Origin: Symbiodinium natans
Taxonomy: Eukaryota > Sar > Dinophyceae > Suessiales > Symbiodiniaceae
NCBI GenBank assembly: GCA_905221605.1
Contig: CAJNDS010002561.1
Location: 186,001 to 250,000 of the forward strand
DNA length: 64,000 nucleotides
Direction of reading: 5' to 3'
How positions within the stretch are numbered: the first letter of the stretch is position 1; each line of letters opens with the position of its first letter. The notes beneath the pieces are model-generated. The model did no database searches and had not been told where the DNA came from. It was given only the letters and a program-made list of their open reading frames with translations. Position numbers and translations under genes: made by a program. Shown piece by piece: positions 21,606 through 34,234 of the stretch.

Positions 21606-23700
21606 TAGAACAAACAGCCTAGCTTTGTCGCAAAACTAGACTGACGTCTTTTGAACTTGTGTGAGTCCTGTTGCAAATCCTTATGAAAGCCTGTCATCAA
21701 CACGAAACACTGGGAATGTTGGCAATGTGTGCTTTGCAAGTCCAGACAATTTCTATGTCAGTTCCATCTACCCCGTTTCTCTGCAGTCAACATCGTCATA
21801 GGCACCAGATCAGTTTATAACCTTGTGCCCAGGGGCCGAATTCTATTTGGATTCAATCACCAAATCTATCTCCGTGCAGGTGATATTTCAGGGGCTAAGG
21901 TCACACGGGTGTCCCCACCCCCCCCCCCGCCCCTCCCTCCCTTCTGCCCCCCTCCTGCCCCCTGTCTTGCTCATAGGCAACCCAAATTCTTGTAAACAGC
22001 ACACCATACCGCGAGTAACATAGACAAGGGCGCGAGTAGTCACGGGCAGCTGCTGGGGTCAACTCAGCGAACTGTGTGAGAGCCCATGCCCTGAAACCTT
22101 AAGACTGAAAAGCCGCAGAATGCCATCCTCTATGGGCCCTCACAACAGTCCTGTCTACAAGCGAAATCAATGGAAGGGACCACTTGCACATTAACATTAC
22201 TTGCAACTCAAGCATGTGTTGAATTGTTGAAGTTACTGGCCACATATTGTGCAAAAGGTAACCATATAAGCTCCTGTATCAACTATCCGTAAGTGAAAGC
22301 GGCATGAAGCCCCTCCTGTACTTCCTGTTTGAAAAAGGAAGCGGGCCTATATCTTATAGGAAATGAGAAGAAAGTTCCCCTGCCTTCTAAAACCAAAGGT
22401 GCTTCTCTGGCTGTTAAAAAGTTGCCTTGGAGTTGCGAGAGCTAGAAGAGCCGAAGTGGGGTCTCCCTCAAAGCATGCAGACACCAGCTCCACAAGCACA
22501 ATCTTATGGGTGCTCTAGGGGGGAGGGCGGCCTCGGAAGCAGAAACTAGTTCAACCAAGGTGGATCACTTTTTTCGGCGGGCAGGGGCGAAGTCTGTTTG
22601 CATAGGCGTATATGCAACCCTGAAGCCAGCGAAATTGGGGTAGGAGGAGCTACTACAGCATGGGTTTATAGTTTAGATGTAGTGTTGGGGCTTTGCAGTG
22701 CTGCACGAAAAGTAGCATCTGTGGCACGAGAGGGGACATGCTGCCAAGCTCGTTGAAACAAGTGACAATGGCTTGTCCAACTCCTGGTCGAAGGGGCTGC
22801 GGGCTGCCTTGGTGATGATGCTTGGAAGAGGTTGGGCTGTTCCCTGTGGCTGCATGTGTGCGACACTTGCGGCAAGAACGCCCGCTGCCATCCATACTCT
22901 CAGCGCTGCCCTGGTGCCAGAGCAAATAGCAGCACATGCATGTTGTTTCAGACAGGTATCTCGCGGACGACGCTGTCGCGAATCCTTTTATGACGCTTTG
23001 CTGCCATAACAATGCCTGATCAGCGCCAACACAAGTGCACCAACAGCATGGCAGTAGCCTTCTCATGTGCCTTCCCTCTGTCTTTCTTTTTCCACACAGA
23101 CGGAGTGTGGAAAAGTACTCTGCGTTAAGAAGTTCACTACAATCAGGGACCCCAGGTCCAGCTCGCTGAGGCCAGCTGTGCCAACTTTTTTGCCACCGGG
23201 TCTCTTAGCATCACGGGGCGTTCTCGCGGACAAGTCGCAGGTGCTGGGTAGGGGAAGAGGGGACGACTTCTTCTCTTCAATGTCAGGCTTTGACAGGCCT
23301 TGCAGAGCTCGACTCGGCTAGACTCTAGACTGGTTCAGGGTGGTGTTGAAAGGTTCTCAGTTGTCGGTCTAGTCCTTTTTTCTTTCTCTTCGCTTGGCAA
23401 GTTGTATTCTTGCACCGAACATAGCGCGGCACCTGTCGCAGGAAATCGCCTCGATGCTGATGGCAAGTCATGGCTTCGTGTGGCTGGGGCGGACAATAGT
23501 CGATAACGGCCAGCAGAAGGAGAGAATGCTAAGGTTACCCAATGACAGCTAAAAGATGTTAAGAGTAACAACCAGACAAGGAACCCTATGTAGGGGCCAT
23601 GTCCCTTGATTCAGAAGCCCACGCGACGTGTTGCTTACATTGTGGACGACGCGGGCTGGCATTGTTATGGCAATTATAGCATGAACGAGACTACACCCTC
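21606..23700. other. No gene recognised
   Basis: A C-rich patch at about 21918-21962 and scattered short ORFs. The - strand frame at 22653-23066 has no motif and overlaps equally open frames. Nothing supported. Confidence 0.35.
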
Positions 23701-23721
23701 ATTGCGACTGTTGCAAGACAT

Positions 23722-25870
23722 GTGGTCGTGGCTTTGGCGCTGCATCGGCCGAGGTGCGTGGAGAGACCGATGGCTTTGGCGCCGACCCTCCTGGAACAAG
23801 CACGAGATCGAGGCCTACGCTTTCAGGGCGCATTGGGGCAGGCCGACCCGGCTTGCCCTAAGCCGCCACGGACGGACGTACTACCCGACATAGCCCTTCA
23901 GCTGCAGGTGCCCAATGCTTTGCAAGCGAGACATGGTAAAGACACTGCAGCGTCTATGACTGTCCACCAAGGCTTGTGTTGCCAAGCTGGTTCGAAGTCC
24001 GAATGGGACTGATGTGGTCACCAAGTTTCTTAGCTCTAACCCCGCTGCAGCTTCGATGTTGGTGTCGGCCCTGCTTCCGGAAGTGCCGAGCTTGGCCAGT
24101 CATCCGTACGGCGCAGGCGTCATCAGTGAACTCTTCTGCCATTGTCAGGACTTAAAGCTCGGTCCTGCCGTGAACGCACTCTCGAGCTGTTTGAAGGGCT
24201 CACTGCTACGTCTAACGAAAGACCGCTTTGGCTGTCGAGTCGTCCAGGCTGCCTTGCGAGAAGCATTGCCCGAGTTTCAGCAGTCTTTCACCTCGGAACT
24301 CAAGGGTCAGGTCCTGTGCCTCAGCCTGCACCTGCACGCCAACTTCGTCCTCCAAAAATGCATTGAGCTCCTGGAACCCCGCGTGGGGGTCTTCTTGGTC
24401 GAGGAACACGGAGTCTCCCCATACCTTAGGTCCTTTTTATCCCTCCAAGCCCTAAGACCAAGCCTACGAAGAATGTAGTTTTTGAAGCATTGCTCAAACC
24501 TGATCTCTCCCCGCTCCGAAGGAGCTCAAAGACCATGCGGTCACTGTGGCAGTTCATGTTTATGGGTGCCGCGTGTTGCAGCGCTTGATTGAGCACTGCT
24601 CACGTGAGCCACAACTCATCGAACTCGTTGACTCCCTGCTCGGCAACACGGACAATGTAGAGAAGCTGCTGAAAGACCTCTTCGGCAGCAATGTCTTGCG
24701 GGCCTTGCTGGTACATGGCACCACGTCCCATGTCAAAGCAGCTCAAGATGCAAAGCAGAGTTTCTTTCACATGATGTCATTTGATGCCTATTCCTTCTCT
24801 ACAGCAACATCGCTTCCCGCTGTATTCGAGGCCATCCTGGACGTTCTTGGCACGAATGTCCTCAAATTTGCAAAGCACAAGTGCCGGCCCTAAATTCGCC
24901 TTTCTCCTTGCTGTACTGCCCGCGCCTCTTTTCGCTGGGCCAGACGCTGGCCAAGGCATGCCTCACTGGTGTTCGAGCGATGTTTGGAGGCCCCTTCACA
25001 AGGAGTACAAAGGTCACTAGGGCCGGATAAGGGCCAAGCCGCAACATGTCGCTTGAACTTCGGGGTCTCTGTGCCACACTTGGACTTGCCAGGGACTTCC
25101 CTGTTGTTCCGAGAGCAATGGCCAGGTGTCGAGCAGCTGTGAAGAGCTTCGCCTGCCGCGCAAGCAGCTTATGGCCACTCTGCTTTGCTTGCGTGCTGGA
25201 GCGAGGTTGTGAAGTAACATTTGGGGAGGTACAAGTGGTTCTTGAGTTACATGGGGATCCCGGTAGAAAAACATCACGGGGGGTCATGGTCATGGGGAGC
25301 CTTAGCACAATTGAATGATTTGAGCCTTCCCCTTATGAAGCCTCGGCTTGAAGTGGGCATCCAAATGGTGAAAGCGTACAGCCGATGCTTCCGATTGGTT
25401 GGCGCAGGCCCAGTTACGTTCGATGGAGCTAGCCAGCATCGCAGAGATTTCCCACAGCATGTCCATCTAGACCCTATGACCCTGCGATTTCATGACCGTT
25501 CGGAGTCTCCGCTTGGCTCTAATGACCAGGCTCAGCTGATTCAGAGCAACCTCTCGGGCAAAGCCCCACTCAGCCAGGCACGTCAATGCTTGTCTATCTG
25601 TTTTCAGGTGAGCGTTCTCCATTTGATGATTCTTCCATCCTTCGGGGGGTTTAGGCGAAGTTGAGCCTCAGGATGTAGCACGCAGGGTGCCAGGTGACTG
25701 GACTGGGATAATGAGGTGTGGAATCTGCGCCATGACGTCTTATGAGTACTGTTCTCTTACCCATGATCGCTCAACATGCGCAGGATTTTTGCTCCGGCAT
25801 GTGCCCCATAGTCCTCTAATGCAGGTTCTCTTGGATCGGTTCGGCAACTACCTGGCACAACGCAGCCCTG
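23722..25870 (+). CDS. Pumilio/PUF RNA-binding protein, tandem copy 1
   Basis: PUF proteins bind mRNA 3' UTRs through eight helical repeats, each reading one base. Exons: up to 23907 (ending VLPDIALQLQ; start not resolved), 23972-24403, 24522-24880, 24956-~25020, ~25784-~25870. Repeats 1-2 are degenerate (VRSPNGTDVVTKFL, YGAGVISELF). Repeat 3 has FGCRVVQ, repeat 4 HANFVLQ, repeat 5 YGCRVLQ, repeat 6 FGSNVLR, repeat 7 HASLVFE, repeat 8 FGNYLAQ. Introns: GT-AG 23908-23971, GA-AG 24404-24521, GT-AG 24881-24955. The 432-nt second exon is uninterrupted where copies 2 and 3 carry introns. By the PUF code, repeats 3, 4, 5, 7 and 8 read A, U, A, G and U. The end is uncertain: after FGNYLAQR the frame stops at 25887, and I found no VIE-type continuation. 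Confidence 0.85.
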
Positions 25871-25887
25871 GCTATGTAATCTTGTAA

Positions 25888-28800
25888 CGTTTTCGCAATC
25901 AACTCGGATGCAGAAAAAAAACACATACGCAGACACGGCACATACGCGCCGACGTACTCCATTCTTGGCAAGCATGCAATGTTTTCTTTGACCCGGTGCA
26001 CTTGTCCAATCCCGCCAGCCCAAGGTGTCATACAGTGCTGCTGCGGCAACGAAGAAGAAATGATGCTCAATGTTCGTGGGCAGTAGTTTGTGTCTTCATT
26101 GTGCATGAAAGGAAGCATCACGGGAACCGGCCCCTAAACAACGTAGAACAGGCTTTCCTGGGCCGAAGCTGAGCAGAAGCCAAGGATCCTCAAGCTTCTG
26201 GCCTCATCCTGGCCAAAACTACAACGGTCGCCAGTGGGAAGACACATCATGGTGGCGGCCACGCGAAGGTTTGGACGAAACCTCCAGGAGATCATGAAAA
26301 AAGGCACATAGTTTGTATAGGTATGTGCGGAATACGGGTTAGGACAAGCACCGTGGGTAGATAGATAGTGCAACCCGGCGATGAGACAGATATGTATCTG
26401 TAAGATGATGAAGCACACTAGCAGTAATTATCTACATATATATATATATGTGTATATGTTTCGATGTGCATACGGAGATCGAGACCAAGAGTGTATAGTG
26501 TCTAGTGTCTAGAGCGCGAGAATCCTCGTGCACAAATTCGCGGGGGGATGGCTGCGATCGGAGAGAACCGCTACTTTTAAGTTGGTGCTCTCAAGGCTTT
26601 ACAGATCTGGTGTGGAACATCGCGCACCACTGTCATGTTGCAGCCCTCTCTATAGTGCATGCAGGCTTTGCAGATGCGACTCTCTCACAAAGTCACGCGT
26701 GATGAATAGGGTTACAGCCTGACCAGCAGCACCAGGTACCTTTGTCTAGAGTTGCCTTGCTGTGAAATTTTAGCTTAGCCGAGCCTAGCAGCAGAGCACT
26801 TCTTCAGCCAGCTAAACAGCCGTCTCAATGAAGCTTCATTTCAAGCCATTTTTCTTCTTGACTGTTGTACAATTGGTACTTGTTGCCGCACATGCACCCC
26901 TTTCCTCATGCACTCTGCCCTGAGCCACCCACCAACCCCTTACGACGATTGTGACAGTTCACGATGTCTTGAGGACGTACAACCGAAGTAGATCCAGACT
27001 TCCGAAACCTTAGGCTGTCGTGTCTGGGCCTTCAATTCGGCTTGTTGAGCCTTCCAGTTTTGTGATGTGAAGGGCCAGATCATGCCCTGCAGCTTCAATT
27101 TGACGAAGCTCCTAATGCGTGTTTTACGCAGACAGGGCAAGCAGAGCTGTCGATCCCATGTTACTGGGCAGGGCACTCACATCTGGTTCGAGTAATGTTC
27201 TCCAAAAGTTGGGTAGTGCTTGGAGCCAGGATTTCAGGGCATTTCAGGGGTGTTTTGGTGAGAGGTCCAGAGTGCCTGTACTGTTTAGCTGCGGGGTCGA
27301 TGTATTCAGCCCAAGCTGAGCCAGATGTTCAGAGCACACGTGCCGAAGTCATAGGATGTCATGAGTGATGCTTGAGCTCGCCTCAGAACGTCTGCAAGGC
27401 CAGGGCCGTCTAAGACTTGCAATCGCCTGGCAGTTTTTAGTCCAGGCAGGGTTTTGCCAAGTCTGATGCAGGCCCATCCGTGCAAAGTTGCTTCTTGCAT
27501 TTTGCCAGCTGCAGATGCAGAACACAAGCCCCAGAAAGCCAGCGCCTCACCTGAGAGTAGGGGTACAAATCCCCTGCGTAAAGGACTCGGCAAGCTCGAC
27601 CAGACCGCTGCAATCTAGAAATGAGTTGTGGAACCGCAGTCGCCCGCAATCTCGGGACATCCTCTTCTGGCACCAGGTTTGGCACCAGCTTGCCGAGACT
27701 TGGGTTTCTTTTCTGGCGCCCGCGAGTCAATGGGGCGAAACAGCCGGAATGTGGGCCGTGCGGCCTTCGGTAATTGCAACGGTGTTTGGCCGATCCGGCG
27801 CTGTGTCAATGTCGCTTTAGCCTGCTGTGCTCTGACGGCCCTGCTCACTACTGCCGCGTTCGAAAGGAGAGCGGCGACGGTCTAAGTATCTGCAGCCGCC
27901 CGTTGGTCAGGTAGATGGTCCAGCCCGCCTGACAAAAAGCGAGTGCTGCGCGGCTGTGCATTGCACGCTGCTCATCGTGTCAGCATAGTCAGGCGTAGAA
28001 CCCATGTTCTGCAATGTTTCGGCTCGCTGCCCTTGAGCCTACTTTTACGAGGCTTAGCATTGCGCGTGTCAGGTCGTAGCCCCATTTTGAGGGCACATGG
28101 TGGTTTAGCTTTACTTTGCGAGTGGCTACGAGCTACCAAGGTTGAGCGCGGGTGCGTTCGAAGGCGTGGTCTGGAAAGTGTTTCTCAAGAACAAGTCTTC
28201 GCCTTTCCTGCTTGCACATGGACAGCCAATGGCGTGCTTGCGAGGTGAAAGCAGAGCACGAATGCAACAGTTCGACCAGGACGCTCCGGGGGCTGTCAGC
28301 TTGCTAGCAGAATTGCCGGAAAGCGAGCTAGTTGAAACTTCCGTTAAAAAGGTTGGGGGGAGATGATGCGCGTGAGGAAAGTGGGACGAGCGGAGCACAC
28401 TTGCCCGGCGGTGGCATAACTACCCGGAATTGTCCCCACTAGCCTAACTTGCTCTGCTTGCCCTACCTCCACATGACTTACAGTACCTCCACATGACTTG
28501 CAGACGTGTGCATCTTCAATCATGTGCTATGAGGGAGGCATCCGTGAGTGCAGGCGGATGAATCTCCCGCTGGCAATGGGGGTGCGTTTTCGTTGCTTGT
28601 GCAGTGGATGTGCTGGAGTGGTCACACGGGTTTCGCCGGTTTCATCCAAGCCAGATTAGACCGTGTAGCATCAAGTGCCTACGGGAACTGGGCTACCGCT
28701 GCGTGATTTCGAGCATGACATTACGTTCAAGCACGCAGTTAGATGGAGGCAGTTCGCGCAGATGATGCTGTCGGCATGTGGTCGAAAGCATGGCTGGTCC

Positions 28801-29626
28801 AAGTCTGCACTTATTCTGGCATGTTCCTTGCTTGGGTCATCAGCCTGAACATTGACAATTAACTTCAAGGAGACATTCTCTGGCAGTAGGCGGGCAAGGT
28901 GGGCGTTGAAGGAAGCGATGCACCTCCTTTTTGTGAAACTTGACATCGTATCGCAGATCGTCCAAGATTCAGGATGGGAGATGACGTAGGACTTAGGAGA
29001 GTCCGAAGTAGCCTTCGATTGTTTAAGTGCCCGAAGGGCTGGAGATGTCAGGGCGACTTTCATTCACTGCCTTACTTGCGTTTCGCACCCCATGAAATTA
29101 GTATGCTCATGTCGTTGCAGCCTGAGTGGCTTGCACCGTCTACACTTCAGAATCTCTTTCGCCTAGTCTTGATCCCTCTTCAGCTGATGATGCGAAGGCT
29201 GGCTGAATCTTGTCTACTCTCTGTTACATCCCTTGTCCTGACTTGTCCAGCACGGTGCAGCCCATAGGCAGGATTAGAGTGCACAAGCTCCAACGGATCA
29301 AGGAAAGAGGCTACATGCAAGAAAGCGAGCATCTGCGCAGGAAGTGCCAGTGGCGCCCACACTCCTGAAAGTCCTTCCGCCGCCAGGCTCCGTCCCATGC
29401 GTAGCAGTCGACTTTGCTGAAGGGTTCGAGATGACGCAGCCAGTCCCGCAAATACTTGACAGGCTTTGAGCACGTCGGTGCCCAAAAAAACCGTGCAGCA
29501 CCGGCTAGGCACGACAGCTCGTGATTTTTTCTGTGAGCCACAATCGATATCAGATTCGGCGCCGGGCCGCACCACCGTTCCCAGGAGCGGAGACCTACAA
29601 CACTACTCACGCTGCTCGATTGCATC
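25888..29626. other. Mostly unassigned; one exon-like frame
   Basis: An open frame at about 28142-28366 (+) has varied, non-repetitive composition (VVWKVFLKNKSSPFLLAHG, DAPGAVSLLAELPESELVE) and may be an exon of an unrecognised gene. No other motif was seen. A short (TA)n run sits near 26436-26457. Confidence 0.3.
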
Positions 29627-29899
29627 ATGCGTCCAAGACAGGCGGAGGAACCAATGAGAAGAGATTTGTCCTATCTTGAGTCATTTGATTCGGGTGTGCT
29701 GCCTGCGCACTTGGCTGCCTTGGGTTCGGCATCAGTTTATTCCAAAGATCCGGAGAGCATCTCAGGCAATTCGGACCTAAGCAAGACGGCCTTCCTGGGC
29801 GCACATGGCGGCTTTGAAGCTTCCAGTGTCGACCTTCCAGGCTTGGATATGGGAGTTCCGGCATTGACTCCTTGGCAGATTTCGCAGCGGCAGTGCTAG
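29627..29899 (+). CDS. Possible N-terminal exon of PUF copy 2
   Basis: A 90-codon Ser/Leu/Gly-rich open stretch (RRDLSYLESFDSGVLPAHLA) lies 0.2 kb upstream of the first PUF-type exon of copy 2, on the same strand. PUF proteins usually carry long disordered N-termini of this kind. The assignment rests on position and composition only. Confidence 0.3.
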   Translation: MRPRQAEEPMRRDLSYLESFDSGVLPAHLAALGSASVYSKDPESISGNSDLSKTAFLGAHGGFEASSVDLPGLDMGVPALTPWQISQRQC

Positions 29900-30116
29900 C
29901 GTGTCCTGGAGCAATCTGCACATGCTCTCTTCGCTCAGATTTCATCGCGAAAGTTATCAGAACTGAAGCAGGCTGGAGCTCACTTGAATGGACACCTTTC
30001 CCTTTTCTTGAGTCTGGACCATGCCATTGCTGCGTGACGTTGGGGGTAACAGTAAAGTTTGCTACTAAAGTTCACTAAAGCTTAGCTAAGACAAGACATT
30101 CGCAGCACTTCGCAGC

Positions 30117-30600
30117 CAGTTCGCAGTTCGCAGCGCTGAAGAGAGGCGCCGAGGGCATGGTCCAGTGCCTTGCCAACGCCACGCAGCTGGGTCTCGCAGT
30201 GGCCGTGGCGTCCTTGATCCCTGAGCTGCCGGACCTGGCATGTGCCGTGGATACAGTATGATGCAGATCGGATGCGCTCTTCTCATGTGTTTCTATGTGT
30301 TTCTCTTTTATCGCCGTCCTCCCCGTTTTCCCTCTTTTGCTGTCTGCGAATGCCAACAGGTCTTTCGAGTTTCGTGCTCGAAGGGCGGGAGTTGTGCAAA
30401 TCCCATCAATCAAGCAAAAATCGAAGCGCACGGAGTGCGTGCATTTCGTATCATTTCGTCGACCGCGGCTGATTCGGCACCTCGCCGGCCGGAATCCGAC
30501 CAAGCTTCAGTCAAAATCGGAGTCCTCAAAAATCGTGTCCAGTCGGATTGGGCAAAAGATGGCAAAAGACCCTGGCCCACTGCGACAGCACCATGTATAG

Positions 30601-30631
<31 letters not shown>

Positions 30632-30691
30632 TGTATGTATGTATGTATGTATGTATGTATGTATGTATGTATGTATGTATGTATATGTATG

Positions 30692-30774
<83 letters not shown>

Positions 30775-33700
30775 TTTTTCTGCATCTACCTGTATACATA
30801 TATATATATACATATATATTTTTTTTAAGTTGTTGAGGTATAGTTTTTGTCCATGCGGGCCAGGGAGGTTGGGATCCAAGCCCTGTAGTGTGGCATAGTC
30901 CAGCTCTTGGCCAGCCCCCCCCCCCCCCCCCCAAGAAAAAAAAAAATAATAATACTGGTACAAAATAAAAAAATTAAAAAGCTGTCTTTCACCGCAGGCG
31001 ACGCGCACGCCTCAAAGGTCGTCATAGCTCTCTTGGAGCGCCCCGGCTAGCAATACTGAGCGCCTTTTCTGGAGTCATATGGAGCCGACAATTAAACATG
31101 CACTTTCTGAGGCATTGCCGGAATGTGACGCCGTACCGGATCAGACTCATCCAGCGTCTGCGCGGGCACTTGCTTAAGATGACGAAGGCCGCTGGGCAGC
31201 CAAAGCAGAACATCACAAGCCGAACAGGAGAAGGTTCATTGCGAGAGCGTGCGCGGCAACCGGACATGGGCGGCCAAAGACGTATGGGGGGGGGGGGGGG
31301 AAGCGGAGGAATGGGTTCCACGCGCACTGCGAAAAGTTTCAAGTGTGATGTGTGCGATGATGTGCGCCAAGGACAAGATCGGCTGCCATGTGATTCAGCA
31401 AATGCTGGATGTAGCCGCAGCCGAGATGCAAGCTTGTTTGCCTCTGGAGCTTCGAGGCAAAGTGCCCGCTGGCCTTACTTGGCCTTACTTTTAGTTCGCC
31501 CCCCCCCCCCCCCCCCCCAGATCGATCCTCACGACAGCGCATGATCGTGTAAGCGACAACTGCGCTTCCTGACGCAAGTCTCAGAGACCGCAGTTGCCTC
31601 CACATACAAGGCTCTCGTGCAGCCAGCATTTGCATGGAAACTTCGTGCTGCAGCGGCTCGGCAGAGCTTTGAGATGATCATAGAAAAGTCGAAGACTGCA
31701 CAAGCTAGGGGCAATCCCGTCTATAAACGGCTAAACGGCTAAGCAGCAACCAGATGCAACGGCTAACGAGCGCCAGAGGGGGAGAGTCTGAGAGACGCGC
31801 CAGCAAGTTTCGAAGGAGCGGTGAAAAGCAGGGCCTTTTAAGGCTCGTGGCAATGGCTTCGGTCTAAAAGTGCTTTTCGGGGGGCCAAAAAAGCGGAAGA
31901 AAGAGGAGAATGAGGAGAAGAAGAATCATAGCCGAAAAGCAATGTTAGTTTGCGCACTTGTGTTTTTGATATTTTTTCGCACACTCCGCTCCCCCAACAA
32001 ACCTGGTTCCATGCAGCTTCCAGGATGAGGAAGGATGCGTTTTTGGTTTTGCTTTTGTTTTCTGCCAAAATTCCTGCGAACCGGTTGAGGGCAGAGGCTT
32101 GACGGAGTTGCTTGTTCTGTTTCAGAACTCGTCTGAAGCACCCTATCGTCACTAGGAAGAGCGGGTCCAAAAAGCGCAAGCTGTAGGTCTGCATGTCGTG
32201 TTGCAACATGATCTGCAGCTGGGCACTTATCCTTCCCCTGAAACAAGGCGATGCGTGGAGGTTTTTCCACCAGACTCCCTCTCCTTTCTCATCCTTGAGT
32301 TGAAGGCTGAGATCATGGGGAGTGGCGGTATGTGGCGGTTGCCTTCGAAGCTGGCAGCGTAGCAGTCTGGGATAGTCTTGGGTTTGTGACTCCACCACCT
32401 GCAAGGGGCATGCTGTTTCCGTCGCCACGCACATCTATGCTTCTCGGATCGAAGCATGCAATCGACGTGACCTCAAGCAGTCTCCGGTAGTGTTGGGTGC
32501 CCATAACATGATGACCCTTCTTTACTGCGGTGCTTCTGACGTCGTTGCTGAGGCCTGCCGCATTCTGCAGCGTCTCGTCGAACATTGCCCAACCCACCCT
32601 GAGATGCAAGAGCTGTCGCTTGGCAGCATATACAGGCGTTTCAACCCCTTGGACTTCAGGATGTTGCAGGGGGGCATGGGGAAGGGGGGGTGGAGGTGTA
32701 ATTACATGCAATACGGTCGTAGTGGCGACTGCCCTCACGGTCCACTGAAGGCTTCATTGATAGGTCTAAACTTACTGGCCAGTGCAAAAGGTTTCGAGTT
32801 TCAAGGTTGAGGTTCTGGGGTCAATCCCTGGGCCCGGGGTTCATTTTTATCCTTCGTGCGCTTCAGCGGAGGCAACGCGTCTGGAAGCGCGCGCAAACGT
32901 TCCCCGCTTCAATCACCCCTTGTCGCCGCGCAACGTGTTTTGACATCGGTTCGAGGCTGCTTTCGAGCTCGTGAGCTATTCAAAGTTCGGTTTGGTCACG
33001 ATGCCATGAGGGACACGGGGACGCGGTCAGGCTTCAGAACATCCTACAGCCAACGGATCTTCTGGAGCGGCTGTGCAAAGATCCCTACGGCAACAACGTC
33101 TCTCGATGGCATTGGAGCCGGCATGCCGGGGGGGGGAGGGGATCTTTGACAGCGTGTGGTTTGACACATCCATGCACATCCTATCATGCGTCCTACTGAA
33201 GTTGACGCAGATGTTAATTCCCGGCTGTACAAGCACTGTATGCACTTAGACACGGTATGCCATTCGCTCCCTTAAATCTATTTTGTCTCAGGTCATCCGG
33301 TCCCTCCTCCTCAAAGGGCCTGGGCTTGCTGCTCGCTTTGTGGTCAACACCGTCACTTCAGCACCTCGAGTGGAAGCAGTAAGACAGGGTAAGCCGGCCA
33401 TGATGTCCTGAGTTTGACATGGCACCCTTCATGCACAGCCAGGATGTCCTGAAGTTCTCCCGTAATCGTCATTCCAGTTTGGCCACTCGGTTGCAGTATG
33501 CACTTGTGCATGTAGCGTGTGGCTGCAAAAAACCGCTCCTGCGAGGTTGTGGAGTGCTGCATCAAGGTATCCAGTGAGGAACGCCGCAAGGATTTCACAA
33601 GCGCCACGGGGCCTGTAAGTAGAGATGCAGAAATTTGCGGACACGTTCAGACCGACCTGGGGGAGTGAATCGCCTGGCGCCGGGAATGCAGCTACCCGCG

Positions 33701-34234
33701 CTCTAAAAGAGAGACTAAGGAGCGAGCTGCACTGATGGAAGCCCTCCTCGGTGGGTCCAGCGGAAATCCACCATTTCTGCAGATCATGCTGGAAGCTTGG
33801 CATATCTTGAGTGGGCCAGTATTGGGCCAGTGGGCAGCTGTGGAAGTCGCAAAAATTGCGGCCTTGAGAGGATTCACTCGAGTTCGAGGTTGTGTGCGGT
33901 TGATTTGTATTGGGTACAGGCTCAGTGGATGCTCGGTGCTTGAGCAGGTCGGATGCGGCCTTCTTCCCGTAGCACAAAGTGACAAAGTCTCTCCCTCAAC
34001 TTGCTGGTAGCCAATGTAGCCTCCAAGTTCCGAAAGCCAGGCCTTTTGTGGAAGCCATCCTTCAAGCAGGTTTCCCTGCTGCGGACGCGAGTAGCGTCGA
34101 GACGATCCAAAAACCTGTCTCGGTTTTTTTAAAAGGGTTCATGGCGGTAGTTTGGACATTTTGGACCAGCCATTCTGGCAAAGGACCGCTTCGGCAACTA
34201 CATCGCCCAGCGAGTGATTGAGTGCTGTGAGGAC
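30117..34234 (+). CDS. Pumilio/PUF RNA-binding protein, tandem copy 2 (possibly decaying)
   Basis: Exons: ~30117-30250 (repeat 1-2 region, [19 protein letters not shown]), ~31070-31187 (ending [11 protein letters not shown]), 31372-31463 (repeat 3, IGCHVIQ), 31611-~31670 (repeat 4, HGNFVLQ), ~32530-32614 (repeat 5, CRILQ), 33031-33097 (repeat 6, YGNN), 33292-~33380 (VIRSLLLKG), ~33412-33481 (repeat 7, NRHSSL), 33546-~33600 ([12 protein letters not shown]), ~33718-33791 ([17 protein letters not shown]), 34184-~34234 (repeat 8, [14 protein letters not shown]). Oddities: after HGNFVLQRL the repeat 4 frame hits a stop, while the +1 frame continues plausibly (FEMIIEK). Repeat 5 also lacks about six residues before CRILQ relative to the other copies. 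These suggest decay, an unseen microexon or a sequencing error. Other repeats are intact. Confidence 0.75.
30603..30780. repeat. (TATG)n then (GTATAT)n then (TA)n microsatellite in a PUF copy 2 intron
   Basis: About 80 bp of tatg units pass into about 70 bp of gtatat units, then a TA run and oligo-T. It sits between the first and second PUF exons of copy 2. Long repetitive frames on both strands (MYVC, YTYT) are artefacts. Confidence 0.95.
30915..30932. repeat. Poly-C run followed by A-rich tract
   Basis: Eighteen C followed by A-rich sequence (to about 30980), in the same intron of PUF copy 2 as the TATG microsatellite. Confidence 0.9.
31499..31518. repeat. Poly-C tract inside PUF copy 2 intron
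   Basis: Twenty consecutive C inside the GC-AG intron 31464-31610. The neighbouring intron (31188-31371) holds a poly-G run at about 31286-31300, so homopolymers sit in both adjacent introns. Confidence 0.9.

Noticed and set aside
30240-31008. Long frames with MYVC, YIYT or YVYV repeats on both strands
   Set aside because: They are translations of the TATG and GTATAT microsatellite.
31838-32434. 198-codon open frame on the - strand
   Set aside because: It lies in the gap between repeat 4 and repeat 5 exons of PUF copy 2, has no motif, and other frames there are also open for long stretches.
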